NCBI GenBank assembly: GCA_009885545.1
Contig: VFKM01000093.1
Span: 1-40,085 of the forward strand
Source of the DNA: Flavobacteriales bacterium
GTDB lineage: Bacteria > Bacteroidota > Bacteroidia > Flavobacteriales_D > Crocinitomicaceae
Length of the DNA stretch: 40,085 nucleotides
Direction: 5' to 3'
This document shows, one piece after another, positions 1-8,871 of this stretch (the first letter of the stretch is position 1; each line of letters starts with the position of its first letter). Under the pieces are notes generated by a model. The model was not told where the DNA came from and ran no database searches. It was given only the letters and a program-made list of their open reading frames with translations. Position numbers and translations under genes: made by a program.

Positions 1-231
1 CATTGTGGATGGCCAAGTTTTGATGATGAAATTAAAGGTTCAGTAACACGTATTCCAGATGCTGATGGAAGTAGAACCGAAATCGTTTGTAACAATTGTC
101 AAGGTCATTTAGGACACGTTTTCCTAGGTGAAGAAATGACAGATAAAAACACACGTCATTGTGTAAATACAAGCTCAATTTTGTTTGTTCCTAAAGACAA
201 AACAAAGGAACTTCCTGCAGTGATAAAGTAG
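1..231 (+). CDS. msrB: Peptide-methionine (R)-S-oxide reductase MsrB, C-terminal part
   Basis: The window opens inside this gene; 76 codons and the stop are present in frame 1. MsrB reduces methionine-R-sulfoxide in proteins using thioredoxin. Visible family motifs are CGWPSF at the very start, a CxxC zinc knuckle (CNNC), HLGHVF, and the RHC motif with the catalytic cysteine followed by NTSSILF. The N-terminal half, with the other zinc cysteines, is outside the window. The 40 bp that follow hold no clear terminator, so the next small gene may share its transcript. Identity is well supported by the motifs; the full length is unknown. Confidence 0.93.
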   Translation, partial: HCGWPSFDDEIKGSVTRIPDADGSRTEIVCNNCQGHLGHVFLGEEMTDKNTRHCVNTSSILFVPKDKTKELPAVIK

Positions 232-271
232 ATTATTATCCTTATTTTCACGTCCTATTAATAACAAATTA

Positions 272-637
272 ATGAGCTTCGAAAATATATTTAGACAATT
301 AATTGATATTCAGTATCAAGCGGATAAAATTCTGAAGTCTAAGATTATTGAAGAAGATGCCATTGAAGATTTTGTAAGTTATTCTGAAGATTTGAAATCA
401 AGATTATTGAGTATCGACTTGAATGAAGAATTAACTATTCATGTCAATGACATTGAAGCTATTGATCCAAAATTAAATCCAAAACCACCAATTGTTACAA
501 CGATTTTAGGTGCTTTGAGTTTTGGCTTTGCAACGAAAAGGTACAGGAATAAAAAACGACAAGAATATTTTCGAGAAAATTTATTGGCTTCAAAAAATCA
601 ATTTGCTTTTGTTGACACTTTGCTTAAAGAAAGTTGA
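272..637 (+). CDS. Small hypothetical protein (121 aa)
   Basis: I do not recognise the family. The protein is charged and probably helical in its first 65 residues. A short hydrophobic stretch (PPIVTTILGALSFGFA, about residues 72-87) is followed by a basic segment KRYRNKKRQ, so it could be a weak membrane anchor with a cytoplasmic positive flank. It starts 40 bp after the msrB stop and may be in the same transcript. Its stop codon directly abuts the stop of the convergent aminotransferase gene, with no room for a terminator. The codon use looks like its neighbours, so I take it as real but of unknown function. Confidence 0.65.
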   Translation: MSFENIFRQLIDIQYQADKILKSKIIEEDAIEDFVSYSEDLKSRLLSIDLNEELTIHVNDIEAIDPKLNPKPPIVTTILGALSFGFATKRYRNKKRQEYFRENLLASKNQFAFVDTLLKES

Positions 638-1828
638 TTAATCGGCTGTTTCTTCAATTGCTTCAAGAATAATTTGAGCAGCTTTTCTGATTTCTTCTTC
701 TGTGATCGTTAATGGTGGTGATAATCTGAAACTATACGGATGAGATAAAAACCAAAAACTAATTAATCCTTTTTCAAGACAGCGATTCACAACTTTCTCA
801 ACTCGTTCGAATGATTCCATGTCAAAGGCGAATAGCATTCCGATTCTACGTATTTCTTTGATTTCTGGATTTTTAGAAATTATCGATTCTAATAACTTAC
901 CTAATCTTTCTACTTCATTCAAGTCAACTTCTGACATCAAAACGTCTAAAAAGGCATTTCCAGCTGCACAAATCACAGGGTGTCCTCCGAAAGTTGTTAT
1001 ATGTCCCAACATAGGATTGTAGGTAAATTCCCATAAGTTTTCTTTTGAAGAAACAACAGCTCCAATTGGCATGCCACCTCCAAGCGCTTTACCTAATGTT
1101 AAAATATCTGGTACAACGTTGAAATGTTCGAAAGCAAAAAGAGCTCCTGTTCTTCCCATGCCACATTGAATTTCATCGAAGATCAATAATGCTCCAACTT
1201 CAGTGCACCTATTTCGAAGTGCTTTTATGAAATCTTTAGATGGAATACGAACTCCAGCGTCACCTTGAATTGTTTCAATTATAACACCAGCAGTTTTGGT
1301 AGTGATTTGAGAAAGATCTATTATTGAATTGAAAGATAAAAATCGAACATCTGGCAAGAGTGGGCGATATGCTTGTTTTTTGACTTCATTTCCTGAAACA
1401 CTCAACGAACCATGGGTACTTCCGTGATAAGAGCCACGAAAAGAAACAATTTCTGTTCTTCCAGTATCCCGCTTAACAAGTTTCAAAGCAGCTTCGTTTG
1501 CCTCTGTTCCAGAATTTACTGTGTACACACAATTCAAATTTTCAGGTAGGAGGGAAGTGAGTTTTTTTGCAAAATTGTTTTGAGCATCTTGAATGAATTC
1601 GCCATACACCATTACATGCAAATGCTTATCGATCTGAGTTTTTAAAGCGTCTTTAATTTTTGGATGATTATGACCAATGTTATTTACAGCAACACCAGCA
1701 ATCATGTCCATATAAGATTTGCCTGATTTATCGTAAATATAGATTCCATCAGCCCTTTCTACTTCAATTAAGTATGGGTTTTGATTGGTTTGACCAAGTT
1801 TTTCAAGAAAATCTGTTGTATTTGACAT
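638..1828 (-). CDS. Class III aminotransferase (PLP-dependent)
   Basis: This is a fold-type I, class III pyridoxal-phosphate aminotransferase of the acetylornithine/ornithine/4-aminobutyrate group. Motifs seen, numbered from the upstream GTG at 1855: NSGTEAN at 114-120 for phosphate binding, FDEIQCG with Asp227 contacting the PLP nitrogen, and LTLGKALGGGMP with Lys256 as the Schiff-base lysine. I chose ATG 1828, giving MSNTTDF, because family members begin at this point. The upstream frame runs into a low-complexity repeat (ACCACATAGACACATAG); ATG 1843 is the alternative. The substrate cannot be read from sequence, and no arginine or GABA genes are next to it. Related Bacteroidetes proteins are often called aspartate aminotransferase family. 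Confidence 0.87.
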   Translation of the reverse strand: MSNTTDFLEKLGQTNQNPYLIEVERADGIYIYDKSGKSYMDMIAGVAVNNIGHNHPKIKDALKTQIDKHLHVMVYGEFIQDAQNNFAKKLTSLLPENLNCVYTVNSGTEANEAALKLVKRDTGRTEIVSFRGSYHGSTHGSLSVSGNEVKKQAYRPLLPDVRFLSFNSIIDLSQITTKTAGVIIETIQGDAGVRIPSKDFIKALRNRCTEVGALLIFDEIQCGMGRTGALFAFEHFNVVPDILTLGKALGGGMPIGAVVSSKENLWEFTYNPMLGHITTFGGHPVICAAGNAFLDVLMSEVDLNEVERLGKLLESIISKNPEIKEIRRIGMLFAFDMESFERVEKVVNRCLEKGLISFWFLSHPYSFRLSPPLTITEEEIRKAAQIILEAIEETAD

Positions 1829-1995
1829 TTTAATTTTCAACATTTTTTGAACCACATAGACACATAGTGCACATAGAAATTAAATCACTTTAGATTCAAA
1901 ATAGTCTTTATTTATACTGAATTCTATTATTCAACTTTCAGTTATAAACTATCAACTCATCACTCTGCACTCATAGTTCATCACTCAGAAAGAAC

Positions 1996-2949
1996 CTATT
2001 TTCTCCCTATAGCCTTCAAGGCTGCATCAACAACATTTTGTGTGTCAATACCGTATTTTGTCATAAGTTCCATTGGTGTACCACTTTCTCCAAATGAATC
2101 GTTAACTGCAACATATTCTTGAGGGGCAAGGAAATTTTGTGATAACACTTGAGCAACAGAATCACCCAATCCACCATTCATCATATGTTCTTCAGCCGTA
2201 ACAACGCATTTCGTTTTTTGAACAGATTTAAGGATCGCTTGCACATCCAACGGTTTAATTGTGTGCATGTTAATTAATTCCACAGAAATGCCTTTTTCAG
2301 AAAGTATTTTGGCAGCTTCAATTGATTTCCAAACTAAGTGTCCACATGCGATGATTGTTACATCTGTTCCTTCCGTTAATACATCAGCTTTACCGATAAC
2401 AAAATTAGCATCTGCAGGAACAAAAATTGGCATTACCGGTCGGCCGAATCTCAAATAAACTGGTCCATTGTGTTTTGCGATTGCTATAGTAGCTTGTTTT
2501 GTTTGATTGAAATCAGCCGGAACGATAACCGTCATGTTTGGTAACATTTTCATCATTCCAATATCTTCCAATATTTGATGAGTTGCACCATCTTCACCTA
2601 ATGTAAGTCCAGCATGTGATGCACATATTTTTACATTTTTCTGTGAATACGCAATTGATTGTCGAATTTGGTCATAAACACGTCCTGTAGAAAAATTAGC
2701 AAATGTTCCTGTAAAAGGAATTTTGCCACCAATAGTCATTCCAGCAGCAACACTCATCATATTTGCTTCTGCAATTCCCATTTGAAAAAATCTTTCAGGA
2801 TTTTCTTTTAAAAACTCATCCATTTTTAATGAGCCGGTAAGGTCTGCGCATAAAGCAACAACATCTTTGTTTGTTCTACCAAGTTCAGCTAATCCTGCTC
2901 CAAAACCTGAACGGGTGTCTTTATTTCCAAAAATTTCAAAATCCTTCAT
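1996..2949 (-). CDS. Transketolase, C-terminal subunit (Pyr plus C domains)
   Basis: This gene encodes the second half of a split transketolase: the pyrimidine-binding domain (about residues 5-170) and the transketolase C-terminal domain (about 185-310). Glu61 in the motif GIAEANMMS is the conserved residue that activates the thiamine diphosphate cofactor. The phrases [11 protein letters not shown] and YLRFGRP are also typical. It must pair with the N-terminal subunit at 4305-5147 to form the active site, moving two-carbon units in the non-oxidative pentose phosphate pathway. The two halves are normally adjacent; here a secreted von Willebrand A gene lies between them, 2 bp upstream of this start. 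All three genes run in one direction and look like one operon. Confidence 0.93.
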   Translation of the reverse strand: MKDFEIFGNKDTRSGFGAGLAELGRTNKDVVALCADLTGSLKMDEFLKENPERFFQMGIAEANMMSVAAGMTIGGKIPFTGTFANFSTGRVYDQIRQSIAYSQKNVKICASHAGLTLGEDGATHQILEDIGMMKMLPNMTVIVPADFNQTKQATIAIAKHNGPVYLRFGRPVMPIFVPADANFVIGKADVLTEGTDVTIIACGHLVWKSIEAAKILSEKGISVELINMHTIKPLDVQAILKSVQKTKCVVTAEEHMMNGGLGDSVAQVLSQNFLAPQEYVAVNDSFGESGTPMELMTKYGIDTQNVVDAALKAIGRK

Positions 2950-2951
2950 TA

Positions 2952-4304
2952 CTATATAATTATTGTTGTTGTTTTATTCGATAATATTCTAAAATCTTTT
3001 TCAATTGTATATGTCGATGATTTAAGTGCCTTTGAACGATAAACCATTCGGTAATTTCCTGGTTGCAGCTGAACCACACCAGAATTAACTGAATCATCTA
3101 AATTGCAAACCCATTCAATTGTCCCATCTTCTCTGATTACAAAAATTTGTGCGATCACTGAATTTGTTTCACGGTAAGACAAAAGTCCAGGAGCCATAAT
3201 ATCAATATTAACGGTACTGCTTTGGGTAACATCAACAGTAAAATATGTCCTCGGTAAAGTAAGAACCTCAAGGTCATACTTACCAATTATATATTTGTCT
3301 GACCGGTTTATTTTTTGAACATTCAAGGTTTGAGTTTTTCCACCTTGCATAATTCTCGTTTCAATAGGATATGTTTTTGTCGCATTGATAAAACGAACTT
3401 TTATAAATCCTTGAGGAGCATCCAACGCAATAGTATTATGAATGTTTTTTTGAAGTACAATATTCTTCTTACTAACTTGAGGAATGGTATTTACAATTAA
3501 ATCATATTTGAATGCTGGATCTATAATCAATGTGTCAGGATTGCCAAAACGATTAATTGTATGAACAAAAGTGTATTTTAAATTTTTTGTCCCAGCTTCA
3601 TATAAAAACATGGTAACATCTGTTTCTTTTGGGTTTTTATTAGAATCGTTCAAGTTAATTTGAACTGTAGTATTTAAAAGGGCTTTTGAAACAACATTTT
3701 TTAAGACGCTTCTAAAAGCATCCTTTGTTTCCGCGTCAGCATAATCACCGATGCATTTAAATTTTTCGAGATAGGAAAGATCTAGTCCTAAGCCGATTAC
3801 GAAAGGTGTTACTTTTACTCCTTTGTCTTTTAATTTTTTAGCTATTACGCATGGGTCATTATCGCAAGCTTCTAAACCATCAGTTATTAGAATGATAATA
3901 TTTCGAGAGTTTTGATCTGGGAAATCATCTGCTGCGGCCTCTAATGAGCGAGCAATTGGCGTTGTCCCTTTCGCTTCAATCGATCTAATTCGGTATTTTA
4001 CTTTGTCAAAATTATCTGGACCAAATGGAATTTCTAGTTTGGTATCATTACAGTCTTGATACGTAGCGGTAATAGGTGATTGATGTCCGTATACGCGAAG
4101 TGCAATTTCAAGATTTGCCGTTCCATTTAAACTATCAACTGCATTGGCTAAAATTTCTTTTGCAGCTTGAATTCTTGTTTGCGGCCCCCATTGCGCATTC
4201 ATGCTATTTGATGCGTCCAAAATAAAAAGGATTCGCGTCAACTGTTCTTGACCGTATACAAATGGAATAAAAAACAGGAATAATATGAGGGTAATTTTCT
4301 TCAA
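2952..4304 (-). CDS. Secreted von Willebrand factor A domain protein
   Basis: The 450-residue protein begins with a signal peptide (residues 1-18, [18 protein letters not shown]). A vWA domain follows at once, roughly 22-205. The metal-ion-dependent adhesion site is intact: Asp30-x-Ser32-x-Ser34 in the motif DASNSM, a threonine in [12 protein letters not shown], and an aspartate in [11 protein letters not shown]. The remaining 240 residues are beta-rich with no motif I recognise, and I see no type IX sorting domain. Such proteins usually bind ligands in the periplasm or at the surface. It sits between the two transketolase genes with gaps of 0 and 2 bp, so it is almost certainly co-transcribed and perhaps translationally coupled with them. 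That linkage has no obvious metabolic reason. Confidence 0.85.
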   Translation of the reverse strand: MKKITLILFLFFIPFVYGQEQLTRILFILDASNSMNAQWGPQTRIQAAKEILANAVDSLNGTANLEIALRVYGHQSPITATYQDCNDTKLEIPFGPDNFDKVKYRIRSIEAKGTTPIARSLEAAADDFPDQNSRNIIILITDGLEACDNDPCVIAKKLKDKGVKVTPFVIGLGLDLSYLEKFKCIGDYADAETKDAFRSVLKNVVSKALLNTTVQINLNDSNKNPKETDVTMFLYEAGTKNLKYTFVHTINRFGNPDTLIIDPAFKYDLIVNTIPQVSKKNIVLQKNIHNTIALDAPQGFIKVRFINATKTYPIETRIMQGGKTQTLNVQKINRSDKYIIGKYDLEVLTLPRTYFTVDVTQSSTVNIDIMAPGLLSYRETNSVIAQIFVIREDGTIEWVCNLDDSVNSGVVQLQPGNYRMVYRSKALKSSTYTIEKDFRILSNKTTTIII

Positions 4305-5147
4305 TTAATAGTCTCCTAAAGTTTCTTCTAATTGTGATAAAGCATTCGCTAATTGTTCAGGGTTAGGGGCTACACCATGCCATTTGTGTGAACCAACCAT
4401 AAAATCAACACCTTGACCCATTTCTGTTTTCATAATAATAACAACAGGTTTTCCATTTCCGCATAAACTTTGCGCTTTTTGCATAACATTATTCATATCC
4501 ATGAAATTATGTCCGTCCATTTCTAAAACATGCCAACCAAAAGCTTGCCATTTATCATTCAAATTACCTAAGGAAAGAACGTCTTCAACATCACCATCAA
4601 TTTGACGGCCATTATAATCGATTGTAGCAATAAGGTTATCTACATTATTTGCCGCTGCATACATTGCTGCTTCCCATATTTGACCTTCTTGTAATTCGCC
4701 ATCACCGTGAAGACAAAAAACAAAGGAAGCGTCTTTGTTCATTTTTTTTACTTGAGCAGCACCTATTGCAACAGATAATCCTTGTCCTAAAGATCCAGAA
4801 GCCATTCTAATTCCAGGTAATTTTTTATCTGTTGAAGGATGACCTTGTAATTTTGAAGATAATTTCCTGAAAGTCCCTAAATCAGCTACCGAAAAATACC
4901 CTGATCGAGCAAGTACGCTATACCAAACAGGGGATATGTGTCCATTCGACAAGAAAAATAAATCTTCACCAATTCCATCCATCGTAAAATTCTTAGGATT
5001 GTGCTTCATAACGTCGAAGTACAAGAAAGTTAAAAAATCTGCACAGCCTAATGATCCTCCAGGGTGACCTGAATTTACTCCTGCAACCATTCTAACGATA
5101 TCTCTCCTAATTTGAGAGGCAATTCTTTCTAATTCTACTCTTTCCAT
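4305..5147 (-). CDS. Transketolase, N-terminal subunit (PP domain)
   Basis: This is the thiamine-diphosphate (PP) half of the split transketolase. Motifs: NSGHPGGSLGCADF near the N-terminus, and the cofactor-binding block GDGELQEGQ ending in YNGRQIDG. I chose ATG 5147 (MERVELERIA) and not ATG 5174, because a promoter-like -7 box (TAGTTTTG on the minus strand) sits at 5177-5184. Transcription would then start around or after 5174. Homologues also begin with a short ELEKIA-type segment. It is the first gene of the three-gene unit tkt-N, vWA, tkt-C. With the start at 5147 it has 280 residues, usual for the split form. Confidence 0.92.
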   Translation of the reverse strand: MERVELERIASQIRRDIVRMVAGVNSGHPGGSLGCADFLTFLYFDVMKHNPKNFTMDGIGEDLFFLSNGHISPVWYSVLARSGYFSVADLGTFRKLSSKLQGHPSTDKKLPGIRMASGSLGQGLSVAIGAAQVKKMNKDASFVFCLHGDGELQEGQIWEAAMYAAANNVDNLIATIDYNGRQIDGDVEDVLSLGNLNDKWQAFGWHVLEMDGHNFMDMNNVMQKAQSLCGNGKPVVIIMKTEMGQGVDFMVGSHKWHGVAPNPEQLANALSQLEETLGDY

Positions 5148-5176
5148 ACTTCTATTACTTACCGATTTTAGCATTG

Positions 5177-5184
5177 CAAAACTA
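5177..5184 (-). promoter_or_regulatory. Candidate -7 promoter element of the transketolase operon
   Basis: On the minus strand the bases read TAGTTTTG, a full match to the Bacteroidetes -7 consensus TAnnTTTG. No good TTTG -33 element is visible 17-23 bp upstream, so the call is moderate. If real, it rules out ATG 5174 as the translation start. Confidence 0.4.
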
Positions 5185-5418
5185 AGGCTAATAATTCATT
5201 GGGACTTTTTTAAAGGGTAACAGTTATCCCCAAAATGGACTATTTTTAAACAATTTCTATTTTGAATCGCTCATATTTTTCTTGGCAACAACAATTATAG
5301 TATTTGGAAGAAATTTAATACTATTGATTTTTCATATGAAATAGTGTTTTTAAACTATAATTGTAATTTTATAGTGTTAATTTAGCATTCATAATAAAAA
5401 TAAAATTCGTTGCAACTA

Positions 5419-5448
5419 TTTGTTGAAATAGTAAGTCTATAAAGTTTG
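5419..5448 (+). promoter_or_regulatory. Candidate promoter of the secreted-protein operon
   Basis: TTTG at 5419-5422 lies 18 bp before AAAGTTTG at 5441-5448, which matches seven of eight positions of TAnnTTTG. It is 22 bp upstream of ATG 5470. The 295-bp divergent gap that holds it is very AT-rich and shows nothing else I can name. Confidence 0.35.
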
Positions 5449-5469
5449 AACATTCAAATTATTTAAAAA

Positions 5470-5829
5470 ATGATAAAAAAAATTGCACTTGTTTTGATGT
5501 TTGTTTTACCATTGTTATCGTATGGTCAAATATCAAAAAGCACGACTACCGAAAAGCAGGATTTAAAAAAATCACAATTGACTTTTGAAGAATATTGTTT
5601 GAAGAATGCATTAAATTACATTACTGTAGTGCAAGAAAAGTCTAAATCTTTTAAAGTTTCAGGTGAATTACAATCATTGGAAAATGTTAAAAAATCAAGT
5701 TATTTAGATTACGGAATTCAATTAAAAGAAAACGAAACTCAATATTTTTCTTTGATTGGTTCTGAAAAAATATTAGCTGTCCAATCTCTATATGTTTTAA
5801 GAATCAATTATTCCAATTCTAAGAAATAA
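5470..5829 (+). CDS. Small exported hypothetical protein (119 aa)
   Basis: A clear signal peptide (MIKKIALVLMFVLPLLSYGQ, residues 1-20) is followed by about 100 polar, lysine-rich residues with no cysteine pair, repeat or motif I recognise. The stop is 5 bp before the start of the giant secreted protein at 5835, so the two are one operon. It could be a periplasmic or surface partner of that protein, but this rests on position only. Confidence 0.7.
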   Translation: MIKKIALVLMFVLPLLSYGQISKSTTTEKQDLKKSQLTFEEYCLKNALNYITVVQEKSKSFKVSGELQSLENVKKSSYLDYGIQLKENETQYFSLIGSEKILAVQSLYVLRINYSNSKK

Positions 5830-5834
5830 GATCA

Positions 5835-8726
5835 ATGAAAAATTACTTTTCCTATAGTTTAATTTTATTCGCTAGCATATTAGCGTTTAATGCCAATTCG
5901 CAATTAACATTGACTGGTCCTGATAATGATCAATCAGACCCTCTTGATTGTGGAACAATATCTGCGGTTACTTTAAATTTCACGGATGGTGCCGGAAATT
6001 ATTTGCCAAATATGAATGAAACAATTGTATTTTGCCCTGATTTAACGCAAGGAACAAAAGTATCAATTGCATTTGCTACTAATATTGGATTTGAATGGAA
6101 TGTTGATCCAACAGATACATTATTCATTTATGATGGACCGAATGCATCTGCTCCATTATTGGGAGCATATAATTCAGGAACAGATGTAAATGGGTTTTTT
6201 GTTCAAGCTTCATTTGAAAATAATCCTTCTGGATGTCTTACCCTAGTTTTTCAGTCAAATGGAGTTTCTGAAGGGACTGGTTGGGTTGCTCATGTTGCTT
6301 GTAGTAATGCACCACAACCATTTTTTCCTCATATCGAGGCATTTAAAAACGGAGTTGGAGCAAATGTATTAAACCCAATTGATACAGGATATGTAGATGT
6401 TTGTTTTGGTGATTCAATTATGTTCGTAGCTACACCAACATTTCCTTATTCATTTGAAACCGTTGGAAGTGGATATTCTCAAACTGTAGACAATTGTGCA
6501 TATGAATGGACTATTGGAGGTGTTGGAACATTTACTAATGACACAATGTGGTTTACACCACCTACTCGTTCTGGTTATTTTATTGATTTAAGAATAACAG
6601 ACATATTCCCACAAATTGAAAGAATAACATGTAAAGTGAGGGTTTCTCAATTACCAAGTTTCGCGGGTACAGGACCAATCGAAGATACCGTTTGTTTGGG
6701 TCAAAACACCAATCTTATTGGGGGTACAACTCTTACAGATACAGTTGGTATTGATATTCCTTATGGAACATTTCAAATTGGGGGAACCTTTGCTGGATTA
6801 ACTTATCTTCCAGATGGAACAGGAGCAGTGTATACAACGTCAATTCCGATTTCAGGCTTCGCAGATACAACGACGTACCAAAATTTTGGTGATATTGATC
6901 AATTATGTCTAGACATTGAGCATTCATATTTAGGTGACCTTGAGATTGCAATTACTTGTCCAAATGGCACGATGGTTTCATTATGGAATGGTTATAGTGG
7001 TGGTGGAGGATTGGTAGCTGGTGGCTGTGGAAGTGGAATAGGAACTTTTATTGGGAATGATACAAATTTGGATGGTGGCGTTCCAGGAAGTCCAGTTTGG
7101 ACATATTGTTTTTCAGAAATAAATGCAACGCTAGGTACAATGTGCGCTGAGAACAGTGCAGGTAATACGGTTACGAATGATTATGGTTTTCAATCTATGA
7201 ACCCTGATGGTGTTTATTTGCCTGATGGTAACTTTAATGATTTAGTTGGTTGTCCAATAAATGGAAACTGGACAATTACAGTTCAAGATAATCAAGGTAT
7301 AGATGATGGATATATTTTCCAATGGGGATTATATTTCAATTCTGATTTATATCCTAATTCTGAAGGATATCAGAATACTGTTTTTTCTGAGTTTTGGTCT
7401 CCTGATCCAACAATTATTTCAGGAGAAAATGATACATTATTAGTTGTTCAACCAAATACAGCCGGTCTTTATTATTATACATATAATATGGTAGATGATT
7501 ATGGGTGTCCTTATGATACAGTCGTATCGTTGTTTGTACAATCATTACCAGCAATTTTTAGTGATACAATTGCTTGTGATATGGCACTTCAAGTTGCTGG
7601 AACGTCTGCTTTTAATGGAGGTGTATGGTCTTCGACTTCACCAGAGTTAACATTTAGTCCTTCAACTTCGTCTGAGAATCCATTAATAACCGCTTCGGTC
7701 CCCGGTATATATACTGTTACATATACTGATGTTGCTTGTCTTGATGTCGTCACCGCTGTAATAGACTTCGCAACATACCCTGCTATTCTTGATGATATTG
7801 TAATTTGTTCTTCGTCATTAACCGCTCTAAATACTGTGTCATATGCAACAGGAGGAGTTTGGAGTTCAACATCCTCTAATATTAGTTTCAGTCCTGCTTC
7901 AACGACATTGAACCCAACAATTAGTGCTTCAGCTACAGGGACATATACGGTTACTTTTACAGATAATGTTTGTAATAACTCTACAGATGCGGTTTTAACC
8001 TTCAATAATCCTCCGTCTATCTTTTCACAGGGAGTAGGTTGTGATATGGTATACCAAGTTACCAATACTTCCTCGACTAATGGAGGAATTTGGAGTTGGA
8101 CAGATACTGCGATTGTAAGTTATTCACCAAATGTAGATAACACACAGTTTTTTACTTCTACACCGGGAACATATACTGTAACATACACGGATGTTGCTTG
8201 TAATCAGGTTTTAACGGCACAGATATATTTTCCTCCATACGTTTATACACAAGTTTTTGATTCTTTGATTTGTGCTGGAACAAATTACACCATATATGCG
8301 CAAGAAAATGCTACAGTAAATAGTTTTTTATGGAATACAGGAGCAACGAGTTCTTTTATTGAAATTTCACAGCCCGGTGATTATATCGTTACTGCAAGTA
8401 ACGAATGTTACTCTATTACAGATACTGCTACTATAGAAACACATATATGTGAAATAAATGCGCCAAATATTATGGTGTTGTCGTCTCTAGTGGGTAACAA
8501 TGCTTTTTTTGTTCAATATGACGGTGTAGAAACATTTGAATGTGTCATTTTAAACCGTTGGGGAAATAAGATATATTCGTATATAGATCCAGCAGGAAAA
8601 TGGGACGGGAGAAGTAATAGCGGAGATTTTGTAGAAGAAGGAACATACTTTTATATAATCAAAGCTAAATTTTATGGTTACGAAGAGGAGACCATAAAAA
8701 ATGGTTTTGTTCAAGTTAAATATTAG
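5835..8726 (+). CDS. Large cell-surface protein with CUB-like, P-domain-like and Ig-like repeats and a gliding-motility/T9SS C-terminal domain
   Basis: 963 residues. A signal peptide covers residues 1-22. Residues about 24-155 resemble a CUB domain (LFIYDGPNASAPLLG, then FENNPSGCLTLVFQSNG). Residues about 310-505 resemble a proprotein-convertase P domain (DLEIAITCPNGTMVSLWNG, NGNWTITVQDN). Three Ig-like units of about 78 residues follow at roughly 575-806, each with GG(V/I)WS and (G)TYTVT(Y/F)TD. The last 62 residues (ILNRWGNKIYS, KWDGRSNSGDFVEEGTYFYI) are the CHU_C / gliding-motility-associated C-terminal domain. This is a type B sorting signal for the type IX secretion system. The protein is therefore likely exported across the outer membrane and kept at the surface or released. 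Function may be adhesion; no catalytic triad is seen. Confidence 0.92.
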   Translation: MKNYFSYSLILFASILAFNANSQLTLTGPDNDQSDPLDCGTISAVTLNFTDGAGNYLPNMNETIVFCPDLTQGTKVSIAFATNIGFEWNVDPTDTLFIYDGPNASAPLLGAYNSGTDVNGFFVQASFENNPSGCLTLVFQSNGVSEGTGWVAHVACSNAPQPFFPHIEAFKNGVGANVLNPIDTGYVDVCFGDSIMFVATPTFPYSFETVGSGYSQTVDNCAYEWTIGGVGTFTNDTMWFTPPTRSGYFIDLRITDIFPQIERITCKVRVSQLPSFAGTGPIEDTVCLGQNTNLIGGTTLTDTVGIDIPYGTFQIGGTFAGLTYLPDGTGAVYTTSIPISGFADTTTYQNFGDIDQLCLDIEHSYLGDLEIAITCPNGTMVSLWNGYSGGGGLVAGGCGSGIGTFIGNDTNLDGGVPGSPVWTYCFSEINATLGTMCAENSAGNTVTNDYGFQSMNPDGVYLPDGNFNDLVGCPINGNWTITVQDNQGIDDGYIFQWGLYFNSDLYPNSEGYQNTVFSEFWSPDPTIISGENDTLLVVQPNTAGLYYYTYNMVDDYGCPYDTVVSLFVQSLPAIFSDTIACDMALQVAGTSAFNGGVWSSTSPELTFSPSTSSENPLITASVPGIYTVTYTDVACLDVVTAVIDFATYPAILDDIVICSSSLTALNTVSYATGGVWSSTSSNISFSPASTTLNPTISASATGTYTVTFTDNVCNNSTDAVLTFNNPPSIFSQGVGCDMVYQVTNTSSTNGGIWSWTDTAIVSYSPNVDNTQFFTSTPGTYTVTYTDVACNQVLTAQIYFPPYVYTQVFDSLICAGTNYTIYAQENATVNSFLWNTGATSSFIEISQPGDYIVTASNECYSITDTATIETHICEINAPNIMVLSSLVGNNAFFVQYDGVETFECVILNRWGNKIYSYIDPAGKWDGRSNSGDFVEEGTYFYIIKAKFYGYEEETIKNGFVQVKY

Positions 8727-8748
8727 AAAAACAATTAATTTTTAATTA

Positions 8749-8781
8749 AGCGATTTCCGAAAGGGAATCGCTTTTTTTTTT
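8749..8781 (+). terminator. Rho-independent terminator after the surface-protein gene
   Basis: A ten-pair stem (8749-8758 with 8763-8772, one T-G wobble) closes a GAAA tetraloop at 8759-8762. Ten T residues follow at 8772-8781. This is a textbook intrinsic terminator 22 bp after the stop codon. Confidence 0.93.
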
Positions 8782-8871
8782 GATTAAATTAAAAATTGAA
8801 ATCACATAATATTATTGAATTGTTTAGCGTTTCTTTTGATTAACTTAGTTGTGGAATAGAAAATAGGTGTT

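Noticed and set aside
7589-8065. 158-codon minus-strand frame
   Set aside because: It lies wholly antisense to the Ig-like repeats of the large surface protein; its apparent repeats mirror those of the real gene.
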